A stretch of DNA of 64,000 nt from Topomyia yanbarensis (Eukaryota > Arthropoda > Insecta > Diptera > Culicidae). Shown here piece after piece: positions 1 through 12,589 of this stretch; the stretch's first letter is position 1; every line of letters starts with the position of its first letter. Where the stretch lies: positions 82,582,113-82,646,112 of the forward strand of contig NC_080672.1 in assembly GCF_030247195.1 (NCBI RefSeq), written 5' to 3'. Position numbers and translations under genes: made by a program. The notes beneath the pieces are model-generated. The model was given only the letters and a program-made list of their open reading frames with translations, did no database searches and was not told the DNA's origin.

Positions 1-39
1 ATTATTTGACATATACATTCATACACACATTCATACAGA

Positions 40-150
40 CATTTTCCGATCTCGATGAACTGAGACTCGGCCCTACGGATCTCGGTTGAGACGTCGGTTT
101 TCAGAGTGATTGCATAGCCTTTATTTATATGAGAAAGGCAAAAACGCTCA
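40..150. repeat. Dispersed Aedes-type repeat fragment
   Basis: The stretch contains ATCTCGATGAACTGAGACTC and, further in, GATTGCATAGCCTTT followed by ATGAGAAAGGCAAAAAC. I recall this combination as a very common dispersed repeat tail in Aedes genomes. It is cut by the left window edge, so neither its end nor its class can be judged. It has no coding potential. Confidence 0.4.
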
Positions 151-1500
151 GGCATAACATGGTAGCAGTTTAATTTCAGATAAAATACGGGAAGCTGGGG
201 TACTAGGGAATTTAATAAAAAATGTTTTCTGGCAATATGTCAAAAATTTATGTTTCTGAATTTTTACCGGAAACCGCTATATTTGCATTCCGTTTTTGAG
301 GCTTTTCCACGTTCAACAAGGTACATTTGATGAAAATAGATCGAAGAAAAATAGAGATACATGCTTGAAAAAGTTATAAAATTCGACATGTATGGTAAAA
401 TGCCCTAAAAGCCCGACTTTTTGTATTGTGAACGTTTTCTACATTAAAAAAAACTACAAAAAATGTATAATTTAGCGTAGAGCAAAAATATTGTTAAATA
501 TAGGGGATTTTGGGGATAAAATTCCGAAAAAAGAGCAACTTTCCGTATTTTTGCAATGAATGGACGTATCGCTATACAAACACTAAGATTATTTCTTTAA
601 AAAAATGATCATCTTGAATTATTTATTATTTCAAATGTTATGTTAATATAAATACTACATGTACTTATTCCTATTTTTTTCAATTGTGACAATTGTAAAA
701 ATTTCAACCGAAGTTAGCAGAGGTCTAAAATTGTCCAAATTACGAGAAATTTGACAATTGGGTTTTTTTTAACATATGCTACTTTATAAAAGGGGAGGAG
801 GGGAGTGTACTTGAAGAATTAAAAAAAAATTATAATACCCTAATAATCGCTGTATTCTGGCGATGCTCGACACTTAGCTTCTGAAATATACTCCTCTCGG
901 TAGATTAACACGACAAGTATAAGAGTAACGATTTCCTTAGTCCTTAGACAATGTACACTAGATACACTGTTTTTTGTCGTTCGCTTTGCGCTGGCTCGAG
1001 CAGAAGCACCAAGTAGACTGAGTATAGTGACCGTTGTATTGTCTTCGGTAGTTGGAAGCAGACTGAAGCAACTTTATTTGAAACATATCAATCGATGTTG
1101 CGGTTTTTGTTTATACAACGAGTTTTTGTCGATAAAAGTTCAACAATGGTACCATGCGAGTATTTTTTTTCAATTTCGTTTGCAGCTTTCACAATGTATG
1201 TAATAAAAGTTTTCTTCCAAATTTGATTAGCTGTTATACCGCTCGACAAAACCAAAAACTTTATATTAATATATTAATATTTACATAAATGAATTTCGTG
1301 TATTTGATATTTAATATTCGCAAATATTCAACTTTTACTATTTTCCCAATACATTTCAAAATATGTTGGCACTAATTTCATAGTTTTGTGAACGTTTCAA
1401 AAATTGATGAAATCTGTAAAACCATTGTCAAATTTACTGATAGTGGCAGCTGCGGCTGCGCAAATGCGATGTTCATGTGTACTTTCTGTAACATCACCAT
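151..1500. other. AT-rich non-coding, nothing recognised
   Basis: AT-rich sequence with many A and T runs and no long reading frame on either strand. I see no inverted-repeat ends, target-site duplications or conserved protein motifs. Confidence 0.5.
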
Positions 1501-1504
1501 AGTC

Positions 1505-1542
1505 TCAAGGGTTGCAGGTTCGAATCCTGCCTCTAGGGGTTT
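1505..1542 (+). other. tRNA T-arm-like fragment with perfect pol III B box
   Basis: GCAGG-TTCGAAT-CCTGC forms a perfect 5-bp T-stem with a 7-nt loop, and GGTTCGAATCC is an exact B-box consensus. No A box, D-arm, anticodon arm or matching 5' acceptor strand lies upstream. It is therefore not an intact tRNA gene. A tRNA 3' fragment or SINE head remnant is the likeliest origin. Confidence 0.35.
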
Positions 1543-1544
1543 GT

Positions 1545-2180
1545 TTTCACATAATTGTTTTCGCTTAACTCACCATTTCGATCTTTTTTCCACGTTGGAT
1601 ACCATCAAAAAGTCTTAAATAAGATATTGGCATACACGCCGAAACCAAAAAAAGAATTATTTGTTTGGTTCTATAAATGTTTCTACTATTGAATCTCTAT
1701 CTTTATTATTTTCCATGGATAGAGAATTTAAATACATATTTTTAGTAAATAATATAAAACTGAAATTCCATAACACCTTTTCAGTAGTAGATTTTTTAAT
1801 AAAAGTATTTTTTTGTTGAATTTGAAAATATATGAACCACATAATTTTTGAATTATTACGTTTGAACTGATTTTTTCTAAATTAGTCTGAAACTAAAAAA
1901 TATAGGAATAAAAGCGTTCACCTTCAACCTTATGGATAGGGATTCTAGTAACTGATAAATAGTTTGTTACACCGAATGGTTCCAAAATCAAATAGTTCGC
2001 TAAGACAATATTGAACGTGCTGAGCGTGAATTATACTTTTACGAAACTTAAAAATACTGATCATTTTCCAAAATATTTAAAAATATTCAAGTAGGCTAGG
2101 CCTCCCTAGTGCATCCACGCCCATGCCAGTGATGAACGGCACAAAACCTAGCTGTAGTTAGTAGAGGAATTTGTGCTTCG
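1545..2180. other. AT-rich non-coding, nothing recognised
   Basis: No conserved protein, RNA or transposon end is visible. Short reading frames here are AT-rich and without recognisable motifs. Confidence 0.5.
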
Positions 2181-2181
2181 A

Positions 2182-2253
2182 CTCATCAGTATCTGACCCT
2201 GACTTAGCACCAACCAAGTATCTGGTACTAAGTCAATACCATATACTGATGAG
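2182..2253. repeat. Imperfect hairpin, relic of a fold-back repeat
   Basis: CTCATCAGTAT at the left is mirrored by ATACTGATGAG at the right. Inside them GACTTAG pairs with CTAAGTC. The wording resembles the 'ctgatgag' MITE arms near 16.0 and 19.6 kb, so this is probably a decayed member of that group. Confidence 0.45.
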
Positions 2254-4350
2254 ATTTTCTCACCTCAAACCATTGATTTTTCTCCTTTCGTATTACACCT
2301 GGACCACATTTCAATGATTGAACAGTCACCTAGCGTTTAGATAGCACCAACAAAGTGATAGAAACAGAAAAGTGCTTCATCAGTTCGTTCTCAGCCGTTC
2401 CAAACGCCCAAGTTTCCCAAATGGCCCGTATCATTTCATAATTGATACCCACATTTTGCCAATAATGGTCACCGTTTAGCACTTCACCCGGGGTGGTCCA
2501 AAAATGACCACCTGTTGCTGGCATATTTTTGCAAACCTACACTTTCATTAGCCCGAGGCGACATTAGAAATAAACTACCGATCACCTAGGGAGGTGGCGG
2601 CGGCGAAAAATCAGGGAAACGATTCACGAGGAAAAACACGCCGGGAAGGTGTACCATTTAATGATTTAATCATTCATTCCACAAATGGACACTAAAGCAG
2701 CCGGAGAAACCGGAACCGTGGTGTGGTGTTCCTACTGTTCCCGTTCTTATTGGAATGGGGGTTATTCTGACCATCAGAAAGTTGAACGCACTACAGCCCA
2801 CGCGTTGCGCGGATGAGATATGGTTTAGACTGATCAATGAGATGATTTGGCGAGGATTGATAAGATAACTATCAGGTACCTATATTAGGTATTGGCCTGG
2901 TACGATTCCCATGAGCATGGTTGTTATGGAAGTTGATTTTTCCAGTTGATAGTCGAATTGTGATATGTGCCGGAAAATGTGGAAAATCCACTTATAATTG
3001 CTGATTAGTAAATGGGTTACGCTCCTTTGTGTTGAATCGCTATTTTAATAGTCATTTAAGGACATCGCTGATATTCGTTTTCAGTCTAATTTAAATCGAC
3101 TTCATGCCTGAGAACGTTAAGATACGAAAATATCGTAAACATTAGCATATTTTTTGTACGTGACGGAACCTGTGTGTGATGTTTATTTGCAGTTTTTGTT
3201 TTGTAAGCAAATCTGCAACGTGGTCGACGTAAATCCGGAACAAATGATCGTGCAGAGCTTCACTTGAAAAAAAAAAAAAGAACACATCCGCATACCTTTC
3301 TCGTGAAATAATGTGGTCCGATGAAAGAACGAGTTAGTTGGCTTTGAAGTCAATAAGTACGTGCGTACACTAACAAAATTCATTCATATTATTATTATTT
3401 TACAATTATGATGATGAAGTAGTGAACCCACTATCAGTGCAAGGGCTACGTCAGTGCAATTGATTTTAACAGCAAAGTCAAATGATACTAACAAATGACT
3501 ACATATAGCTGTGGCCAAAAAGGGTTGGATCCATAAGCAGAAGTTCTTATGCGCGCAGAATTTTTACAATTACAATATGATTACTATGAAGTTCATGACA
3601 AAAATCAACGTGAATATTCCAAAATTCATAACAAATTGTTCAATGTTTAAGAGTTTTCTCCAATTGTTGCTGAGTAAAATTAATATGCCACGATTATTCT
3701 TGATTATAAATCACACATTTTATGATTACTCGCGTAAAGTCGTAAGACAAAGCTCCGGAAAATAATATGGCGATGGAATTGCGATGAAAACATTTTTCTC
3801 TGCATGTAAAATATTGAAACAACAAAAGAACATTGTTAGCCATGTTCTCACGACAACGGAAAACTACCCTACTTTCTCAGCCGCACAATAGCGATACAGA
3901 AACAATACAATTAAAAGTGACAAATTGTTCTTAACTCACGCAACAACCACAGTTAGTTCCATCACATAAATTCCTCCGATGTTTGTCCAACCACATCAAA
4001 GTCATTAGCATTTAAATTAAAATTTACAAATTTTTGCATGTTCTACACCTTCACCCAACCCCGCCGGCCGCTCGCTTTCTAGCTAGCTAAACCCGTCCCG
4101 TTCCGTACTCGACGATGTACCCACCGAAATTCCTTGTTCGGAAACTTTTTCCTGCTACCGCAGCAGTAGCGCAATGTTTCCATTTTCTCCCCGTTATCAA
4201 CGTGGAAGGGACGCGCGCGCCTCTGACGAATGCTGGGTGATGAATACTATGGTTAAAAGTTTTCGCTTTGGCCAGGGTGTGGGCGCAAAAACATATCCGG
4301 AAGGCATTTTCATCACATGAATTGCAACTACACATACTCCTGAATGTTGA
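2254..4350. other. Non-coding, no supported gene
   Basis: A minus-strand frame at 2330-2524 and a plus-strand frame at 3511-3765 are the largest open stretches. Neither shows a family motif, splice context or composition that would support a real gene. Confidence 0.45.
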
Positions 4351-4358
4351 TGAGGGGA

Positions 4359-4379
4359 GGGGGGGGGGGGGGGGGGGGG
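4359..4379 (+). repeat. Homopolymer G tract (21 G)
   Basis: An uninterrupted run of 21 G, preceded by GAGGGGA. It is a length-unstable simple repeat with G-quadruplex potential. A second long G run lies near 31.12 kb. Confidence 0.9.
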
Positions 4380-4839
4380 TACTGCAGAATAAGACGTGAA
4401 TTGGATGGTATGGTAAAGCCTGATTGCAGCCGAATATGTGCATAGCAGTGGTGTATCTAGTTGTTGGGAACAGAAAGCTTCTGATAACAGCGACATCCCA
4501 GTTGTCAAAATTGGTGACAAAAAAACTTGTGATTTGTAAAGAAATATGCAGTTGTGGGCATTATTTCAAAGATTTATATTACAACCTTCACAGAGACATT
4601 TGAGGTAAATTAAGGTTAATTTAGAATTCGACTTTTTACAGGAAGTGACGTCCTACGAACTGTTTTTGTCCTGTCTTACCAACAGAATGTTTTAAATTTC
4701 AATCAAATATAGAAAAAAATATTTGAATGAAAGAAAATTTAAAAAAAAAACAAGGAAAAATCTGATAATTTTTATAAAGCAATATTTTTAACACTAACCG
4801 TTTGAAACCTTGCATCATATACTCAAACTCCAAGTTTCA

Positions 4840-5370
4840 AAATGTTTCGTGTTCCACTTCAGTAACTGACATCAACTTGCTGCCAGTAAGACGATGAATC
4901 CAAACTAACACCAAATTGGCGCCAGTTAGGCACTAATTCCAAGCAGTTCACACAACGTGTGTGAACACCTAAATCAACTGGCTGATACCGACTGATGTCT
5001 CACAGAAGCTCTGTGTCGCTGACGAGTATAAGAAAACGAACTGTTTTTTGGCTTGAGAGCGCAAATTGGTTTATCCAGTTTTTTTTTACTTTGGGAAAAA
5101 GGGCTGCATGCTCGCAGGCGTTTGGCTTTAATTGGCTAATATTTTGGTATTAATTTGGATATATCGTATTACTGACAGCAAGTTGGTGTCAGTTACTGAT
5201 GAGTGGAACCCGAAACAATCAAATCCAACGTTGGGTCTTGTGCCCTCATGCGTAAAACTGGTGTATCTAATTTTTGTCCTTTGGGAAAAAATATTGCATA
5301 GCCATAGGCGTTCGTTTCCCTACACTCATCAGCGACCTAGAGCTCTCTAACTGACGCCAATTTAAGTGAT
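4840..5370. repeat. Diverged member of repeat family U3
   Basis: Contains TTGGGTCTTGTGCCCTCATG, a repeated 'ggaaaaa...gcata' block and 'gttactgatgag', all matching in order the better preserved copies at 29.03-29.31 and 62.59-62.94 kb. It is non-coding. The arrangement suggests a MITE or a terminal piece of a larger DNA element, with ends not resolved here. Confidence 0.4.
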
Positions 5371-5775
5371 TGTATAGTTCTGTACATTACCTGACGCAGG
5401 CAGAGTCCATTTTCCGATACTTTTCAGCTTCCCAGAATTCGGGTAATAAATAAGGTTTTTTTTCAGGAAATACCAAAATCCCGGGAATACAGAGGAAAGA
5501 TGAAAAATATATCGCACTTTTTTGAAAATAAAAATAATTAATTGAAAAGTTATCTAACCGATTGACAGCACTTTTTTTTGCTAAAAAGAGTTTAAGTTCC
5601 TCTTTGTTCTCCGGAATGTGCGATCTTAAGGCCATCCAAACATATTGCACACTTGCAAGCGAATTGACGGAGCCACTGACCGTGCCGTAAAACTGTCCTT
5701 GTTTTTATAGCGTTTGATTTTTAGAGCTACACCAAAATAGCTAGCTCGCGAACGCAAAGTTGTGGATTTGAATGA
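5371..5775. other. Non-coding, nothing recognised
   Basis: AT-rich with T and A runs. No repeat ends or coding motifs are seen before the family S leader starts. Confidence 0.4.
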
Positions 5776-6573
5776 AATTTTTTTACGGATTGGCCTAATA
5801 GAGCGGAAGGACTCCCTGTCAAAATCACTCACTACAATTGCAGACGAGAGAGCAAATGTCAGCTACTAAAACACTGCTTAAGGCTAATGAGGCTAGCGGG
5901 CCATGATTCTGATTGTGTTATTGGTTACTACTACCAGTTCAGATGTGCGGGCGTGCGGACTTCACGATCGCGTGTAAATGAACGTTTATATGTTCGCGCT
6001 CGAGACCGCGTTGATCAGATTATACGTGCTATAGCGTTCACTAAAGCATCGAGACGATTTTGTGTTTGAAACATCTTGGGCGTAGTTGTGTGTGGATGAT
6101 CGCGATTGAATGTTCGTCTTTGTGTATCATCGCAAAGGGCTCGAGCGTTTGTATGTTGCCATGTTCAATCGCGATAACGTTAGCATGCCGCGTGTGCTAG
6201 CGTGTTTGTAATTTCGTGTGTATAAATTCAATTTTAGTATCGTGTGGCCATTCGCATATTCGCGTGTTACTTTCTAGAAGAGCAGCTGAGGTACGTGAAG
6301 GTGTACGGTTCAAATGCTAGAAGAGAGTGAGTTTCACCATATCACTAGAGCTTCCGGTCATGCAGCCATGGAACGTGTTATCTAGTGAATATGAGCATCA
6401 TTTTTTATTGGTACAACTTCATGAACCACGGCAGCTAGGACCGAGGGTAGAGATTTCCGGACGCTACCGATTTATGATCGCGCGAAAACGGGCGTTTGTA
6501 GGTCCACGCTTAATACCGCATTTATAAGTGCAAAAACGTTCACTTAATCACCGGGCTGTTTTCATGTCAGCGA

Positions 6574-6581
6574 GATCGCGG
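6574..6581 (+). repeat. TSD left, GATCGCGG
   Basis: This 8-bp sequence is repeated exactly at 7531-7538 immediately outside the other end of the inserted element. Confidence 0.9.
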
Positions 6582-7530
6582 CAGGGTTACCACATATACA
6601 GATTATTCTGTATTTTCGCTAAAATACAGGTTTTACAGATTATCGGTGCAGTTTAGCAGAGAACCCAGTCCATCAGAATTCAGACCTTAAGTAACCGCTA
6701 AAGGCTAGGTTAAAGTTCGGAAAACGTGTCATGGTACTTGGGTCCCTGTGTATTTTAAATGGATCTCGAGATTTCAAACCGCGTGACGGGAAATGAGTCT
6801 ATACAGTTTTCATGAAGGTTAACATCATGGGATTTTAAAACTTTCAACACAGAAATCCGACCGGGAACAATTCTCGACAAACATAGGATTACGGCCTAAA
6901 AGCCAGCTGTCAAAATCCACTTTGAATTGAAATTCCAGACAAACCGCTACTAGCCGAACACAGTTCACAACAGTTTATGAAAGAGGAAATTTTTCTCTTT
7001 CGTTTACTAACAACATCTGTGATAACGGTTTGTCCGGAATTTCCATTCAAAGTGAATTTTGACAGTTGGCTTTTAGGCCGTAATCATATGTTTGTCGAGA
7101 ATTCAACACAAATTGTTTCCGACGGGGAAAATTCTATTTTTATTAGATTTAAAATTCAGTGCTATTTTGATACTGTTGGTGTTTTTAGAAGCAGCAGAAC
7201 TTTTGTTTTGACGGTTTGGAGAGATCTCGACGGACAATTTTTCCCTGATCAAATCTCGTGACATATTTCCCAAACTGTAAACTAGCCTTAAAGCATGGAA
7301 CAAAAACGCCAAATTTAGATATCATTTGTTCTCCGGATACAGAATAAAATCAATCTGATTGTTATATTTGTGATCGGTTATCACAATTAATTTTTTATTA
7401 TCAAAATATTGTTTTTTGGGAAGCTTCTAGTTAATTTTTGAACACAGATTTTCGATTCAGATTTTTTTCCCGCGATACAGATTTTCAGATTTTTTCACGA
7501 AAAAATACAGATTTCAATGTGGCAACCCTG
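6582..7530. mobile_element. Non-autonomous hAT-like element, 949 bp
   Basis: The left terminus CAGGGTTACCACAT is the inverted match of the right terminus ATGTGGCAACCCTG. A perfect 8-bp TSD (GATCGCGG) flanks it. An 8-bp TSD with CAGGG-type ends is the hAT hallmark. Subterminal ACAGATT repeats occur at both ends (several on the right), a typical transposase-binding layout. An internal inverted repeat pairs about 6830-6960 with 7020-7130. No transposase frame is present. Confidence 0.85.
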
Positions 7531-7538
7531 GATCGCGG
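7531..7538 (+). repeat. TSD right, GATCGCGG
   Basis: Exact copy of 6574-6581. Family S sequence resumes directly after it. Confidence 0.9.
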
Positions 7539-8239
7539 GGTAGGTCTACGCGGATGATCGCGAAAAGTTCAAGCGTTTGTATGTTAACGTGTTTGTCGCG
7601 TAAATATAACTTTGCGTATATAAACTCGATTTTATAACTGTGTGGCCATTCGCATGTTCACGTGTGTTCTTGAACGATCGGGAGGACTGTGAATCTGATA
7701 TTTGATTTTCAGTGTACAGCTCAGATGCTAGAAAAAAGTTAGTTTCCCCATATCACTAGAGTACTCGGTCCTGTGGACCGTGGACGTATTTTTTTCTTAA
7801 TCAGTCCAACTGAAGGCATAGACCTAGGTTGCTAGGACCGAGGGTAGAAACTTTTTGATGTGACCGATTTATTATCGCGCGAACACAGGCGTTTGTAGGT
7901 TCGCTTTTGAGACCGCGGTCATAAATGCTAAAATGTTCACTTAATCACCGAAGTGTTTTCATGACTGCGAGATCGCTGGGGTAGGTGTGCGTGGATGCTC
8001 GTAAAAGACTCAAGCGTTTGTATGTTAACGTACTGAATGCTAGATCAGAGTGAATTTCCCCATACATCTAGAGTTCTCAGTTATGTCGCCATGGAACTTG
8101 TTGTTTAGTGGATATGAGTATCATTTTTTTATTGAACCAACTGAAGGCATGGAGCTAGGCTTATAAGACTTCCTAACGTGACTGGTTAATGATCCGGCGA
8201 ACACGTAGGTTAGCATATTCGCGCGGCCAAGATTCTAAT

Positions 8240-9225
8240 ATACAATTTTTGATTTATTATTTTAGGATGTTGCATATGAATATTGAATGGTGAATTTTGT
8301 TATAACTGAGAGCGCGCGATCCGCGATCTTTAATTTTCTACGTGACGCTCAAACTGCGATACTTCTTCAGTGAAAAAAATTTCGGACCACGACAGTGTAC
8401 AGTATCATACCGATTGGAAACAAGTTCTGGGTAAAATTGATACAATATTATGCCATAGTATAATCTTGACATTGAGTAATTTTTACACTCATATTGTGAC
8501 GCTCTGATCGTTCCGACGTATTGTAACCAGCGAAGTGTGACAATCAAGCCGCTGCTATGCTTTTGCCTACAATTCTTTGTGCGAGTGCAACAAAAGCGCT
8601 TTGATGGTTTTAGCTGCTCAAAACTCTTTGGAAATTTTTGCGCGGGCGAAATGAATTCTCTTTTGTGGCCTGTTTGCTGCCCAAGATTATGGCACATTCT
8701 TTGTAATAATTGCAAGTGAATCGGTAACTGCTCTGGTGATCCCTCACCGGCGATCAACAACATCCATCTGTACATCATGTAAATATAAAAGCCTACATTT
8801 CCGTTTTACTTCCCCTGATTTTCTTTCATTTTTCATATTTCCTATAATGGTTGTCTCTCAATTCGTATTCTTTATGTTTCTATTTTGTGCGTCTTCCAGT
8901 CCAAAAATAAAGCTCTAAGTAGTTTTGAGATTTCAAGTAACCTGACAGAACGATATTTGGCCGCGACCGCGACATTTCGCAAATCCGTCCAAATAAGCTC
9001 AGCGTTGTGGTTGCCAGTCTAAAGCAAGCAAATGAGATAAGATCCTTAGAAAGGAGTATCGAGTCTACGTACCCGCCCACAAAGTTGAGATCAATGGCGT
9101 AGTCACCGATACCGAGTTGAGATTAATGTCCTAGCCACCGGGACAAGTTTGACATGCGTGGATCTGCAGGAGCACGGTTTTGTCTCAGTAAAGATTGTAG
9201 ATTGCAATCAGGGTCAGTCATAAAA
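8240..9225. other. Non-coding, one unexplained open frame
   Basis: A minus-strand frame at 8338-8778 (146 codons) is open but shows no family motif, and the opposite strand also has an open stretch. I do not call it a gene. Confidence 0.35.
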
Positions 9226-9229
9226 GATG

Positions 9230-9900
9230 GAACAAAATCCTATTGGGTGGTAAATATCAAAGTCGGAAAGGAAGAATTATTTCGCACAGTTATTGTAAAA
9301 AAGGGCATTCACTCAAACACCAATAACAACACCATAAGGTTGATCAATCTCACCGCAATCAGGGGCATGGCTATCTCCTATTTCACACGAAAGACTATTG
9401 GGAAGCACACCTAACCCGCATAGCGATACTTGCTCCCAAATCGTACATGGTTTTTTAGACGGTCGATATTTCTCCGATATAATGGTTTTCAGGACCATCC
9501 GAGGACCGAATATCAATGATACGTCACGCAAGAATCTCCAATATAACAAGGCGTGAAAGAATCATGCGACTGAGAGTACAGTGACTATCAGCTGATGGTG
9601 TTACCGAGAAATATAACCACTAACTAAACGAATGAATCGAAAAGCTGCCAATTATAGGTAATCAGCCACAGAGGTGTTTGGTATTACACGTGCAAATCAG
9701 CGGAATACTGGTTCGACGTTAAGTGCCATAAATTAATAGACTAGAAAAACAGACAATGAACCGAATGCTTGTAGCGGCTACATGCCAGAACAACGGACGG
9801 GATAGAGAATTGAAGGCAGCCGAGAATAAACTTCATCGACATAAGTAACGTAGGTACGATGAAAAAGTACTCGCTGAAGGACGTGCGTAAGTTTAATAAA
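9230..9900 (+). pseudogene. Decayed non-LTR retrotransposon: endonuclease and linker fragment
   Basis: The plus-strand frame around 9250-9415 reads as an AP-endonuclease segment of a LINE. It contains the run GKEELFRTVI, then GIHSNTNNN...RLINL...RGMAIS and a TRKTIGKHT block. In a shifted frame at about 9440-9510 a 'DGRYFSDIM..RTIRGPNI' block continues the domain, the counterpart of the 'GRHFSDIIDVRTYRGANI' block in the LINE at 46.1 kb. Further on (about 9700-9890) a 'YWFDVKC' start and 'RYDEKVLAEG' mark the linker before the reverse transcriptase. Several frameshifts and stops make it non-functional. No reverse transcriptase domain follows. The LINE clade is the same broad group as the 46-50 kb copy, by my reading. 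Confidence 0.65.
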
Positions 9901-10675
9901 ACGACCAACAACGTAAGGTGCAAAAGCAGCATAATGCGAGGCGTGACCAATGTGACACCAGATCTCGACGTTTCATGAATTTTAAGAGTTTTGGCAACAC
10001 AGGAAATTAAAAGCTACCAAAATCCAAGGCTCAGAAAGATGACTAAAAAAATATTTCTAGATGGCACCAGATCCCGGCGCATCACATATTTCTGAAATAT
10101 TTGGCATCAAAATCACGAAATCGAATTCTGTAATATTTTACGAGCGAGAGTTTTGAATTTTGACCGCTTTCCGGCAACCTCAAACTTATGTCCGATTGAG
10201 CTAAAATTTGACAAGGACGCTGACACTTGTGCCACATGTCCGTTTTGAAAATTCAATGGTCACTATTTTGCGTTGCGTTGCAAAGCACGGTGCTATTCGT
10301 AGATTACTTACAAACGATTATCATGTTACCTATATATAGTCTAACTCATCTTGCTTGTACGATCAAGGTTCGGGAATAAGCTTTATATCTTTCGAGTCCA
10401 ATAAAGTAATAGCATGAAAATCGTTATTGCTGGCCAGAACCATCTACACCGTTGCTTAGGATAGGATAGGAAAGGTTGATGTGGAACCTACCTAAAGGAA
10501 GGCCACCGACTCAGCGACGCTACTATAAATATCAGGGAGTTGGATTGAAGGACGGGTATTGGTCTAGGATTCGCCATAAATCAAGCAATGCGACCATTAA
10601 AGGAATATGTTTTATGTGGCGGTTTGGTTAGTTTCCAAGTACACGAATATAAAGAGGTAGAAGATATTTAGTTAG
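9901..10675. other. Non-coding, nothing recognised
   Basis: No coding motif. GGATAGGATAGG at about 10460 is a short direct repeat only. Confidence 0.4.
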
Positions 10676-10679
10676 GTTT

Positions 10680-10800
10680 TTCTTGTGTTTAAATTCTGGA
10701 TAGCCGGCCACCGAGAGTGATTTACTTGTTCCCTAAACTACAGCAATTTGAACTCCAAACAGCCGGACTAGGGAGTATTGCTAAAACTGAGATCTGACCT
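10680..10800 (+). repeat. Repeat family U1, 5' part
   Basis: Shares GCCGGCCACCGAGAGTG and TTTGAACTCCAAACAG, in the same order and spacing, with 45,430-45,520, where the blocks read GCCGGCTACCGAGAG and TTTGAACTCCAAACAG. Non-coding dispersed repeat of unknown class. Confidence 0.5.
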
Positions 10801-12585
10801 GATAGATATACATAGTCGATTGAGAATTGACCCAAGGATCACAAGATAAAAACACTGGTAGGTGGCCTCAAAAATTTTTTTAACCGAGTTTAATCGACAA
10901 AAGTATCTATCATCATTCTACTCCGACAACACCATGCGCATTCCCTACGCACATTGATGCCCTGTGAATTAGCTCACTAGTTGGTCAAATAAACACTAAA
11001 CAAACTCTTTCATATACACTCCATTAGCATCCTAGTACCGAATCCAACAATTGTTAACCGAAAAATAAACGGAATAGTGCGACAGAGTCAATATAGAATC
11101 ACCATCACCATCCGTAACTTTTGCGCAGACGATTTGAAGAATAACATTGAATTGGCTGTCTATTTTCATTAAAATCGAACTTCAATTCTACAATCAATAT
11201 CAAGGTGTTACATGAATTGTTATTTTTCAAAAAAAAAAATAAAAAAACTATCTGAAATAACAACACTTTGAGAATATATTCCACAATTTTTCATTCAGTT
11301 CCGAATAATAGATCGAAAGTTACAGCGCTTCAAATCGCGCCTCGTCTACCAAGAGCAGTGGTAATTTGAAATTTCATACTGGATTATCTCGAAATGATGT
11401 TTTCCAAGAATGGGTTTTCCGTGACCACGATTTGTCGAAAAACTAAACCTCTTCAAGCGATCTTCTCCATTTTATTCCAATTGTTCGTATTTAATTTTTC
11501 TCGTGTTTTACCATGAAAGGTTCCTTATCTATATGCACTCTGAAATAAAAAAGGGTTCTAGGAATAGACCATAACGCAATAATTTTTTTATGAATTACCG
11601 CTTGGTTTTTTTCCCTGAAAAATGTTCTATCAAAAAACTGTAACTTGGCTGTACTAAAGTCACTGCTACATATCTTTACAAAAAATCAAACTTTCCTAAT
11701 TTTTTCTCGCAAAAAGGTATGTTAAAACTTTAAAAAACTTCAATTCAAATTGTTATTTTTCCTTCTTTACACAATGAGCTGTTCTGTTTATGATTATTTA
11801 TTAATCATAAATACCAAAATGAGAAATAATTTTAATAGATTGAGACTTAATTTTAGACAATTTTTTGTCATTTCTCCGAAGCAAAAATATTTTTGCATGT
11901 TCTGACATGTTCCGTCTAATCAGTTTATTTTCTATTTATGCTTTTGATGTTTTGTCCGTACGCGCTTATCTGGTCAGTCCGACGCGATGACGCTGACCAA
12001 ATTGACCGCACTAGCAATATCGATTAGGGTGTGTGTGCGCGTTCGTTCGTTCGTTATCATTGCGTTAGATAAGACATTTGTTGCAAACATCAATATCAAT
12101 AACAGTATCGCCAAACTTGATCTCTTTTCAAAACATTGTTGTCTCTAATGGCTTTCGGTCAATGAGGAGGCAGTTTTCGGACTAGACGAACTTAAATAAC
12201 GAGCGCTTCCGATATATCGCTAGATTGCTGTTTACGAGTCAGGATCTTTCAATAGTACACGAATATTCCTACTTGTTCAATGTGGTGACGTCGACATGGT
12301 AAAAGTAAATTTTAAAATCTAGATTCATTACCGTTGAACTGAAAATTTTTTTGGCGTCGAATATGAAGAGTTCATTGGATTCACTCACACCGACAATATT
12401 TCACGAAAACTTAGTTCCAGCAATATCGTTTGTTTGATCAAACGAACTTAGGTTCTCAATCGAATGTTATACAAAAGGTTGTTTGTTTGAAAACAGATAT
12501 GCCCTGTTACTAGATCCGGAAGTCGCACTATCTCAGCATTTAGGCGACCACATGAGGCTCTAAATATAGTTTATGGCACAAACTG
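10801..12585. other. AT-rich non-coding with a short CGTT microsatellite
   Basis: No gene is seen. CGTTCGTTCGTTCGTT lies near 12,040. The remainder has poly-A and poly-T runs but no clear element ends. Confidence 0.4.
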
Positions 12586-12589
12586 CTTA

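Larger units (their letters stand above)
5780..8235 (+). repeat. Family S tandem-repeat locus 1 (interrupted)
   Basis: A leader (TCACTCACTACAATTGCAGA ... ACACTGCTTAAGG) is followed by tandem units. Each unit carries 'gatcgcgaagggctcaagcg', 'gtataaattcgatttta', 'ccatatcactagag', 'gtggatatgag' and 'gaccgcg'. The anchor 'gcgtttgtatgtt' recurs near 6148, 7572 and 8017. After removing the hAT-like insertion the spacing is about 467 and then 445 bp. No reading frame persists through the units. The class is unknown: it could be a satellite, or a transposon carrying an internal tandem array. Confidence 0.75.

Noticed and set aside
4087..4520. Two overlapping minus-strand frames of more than 100 codons
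   Set aside because: Both run through the 21-G tract as polyproline, with no recognisable domain.
8338..8778. 146-codon minus-strand frame
   Set aside because: No domain, no splice or promoter context, and an open frame also on the opposite strand. Composition can explain it.
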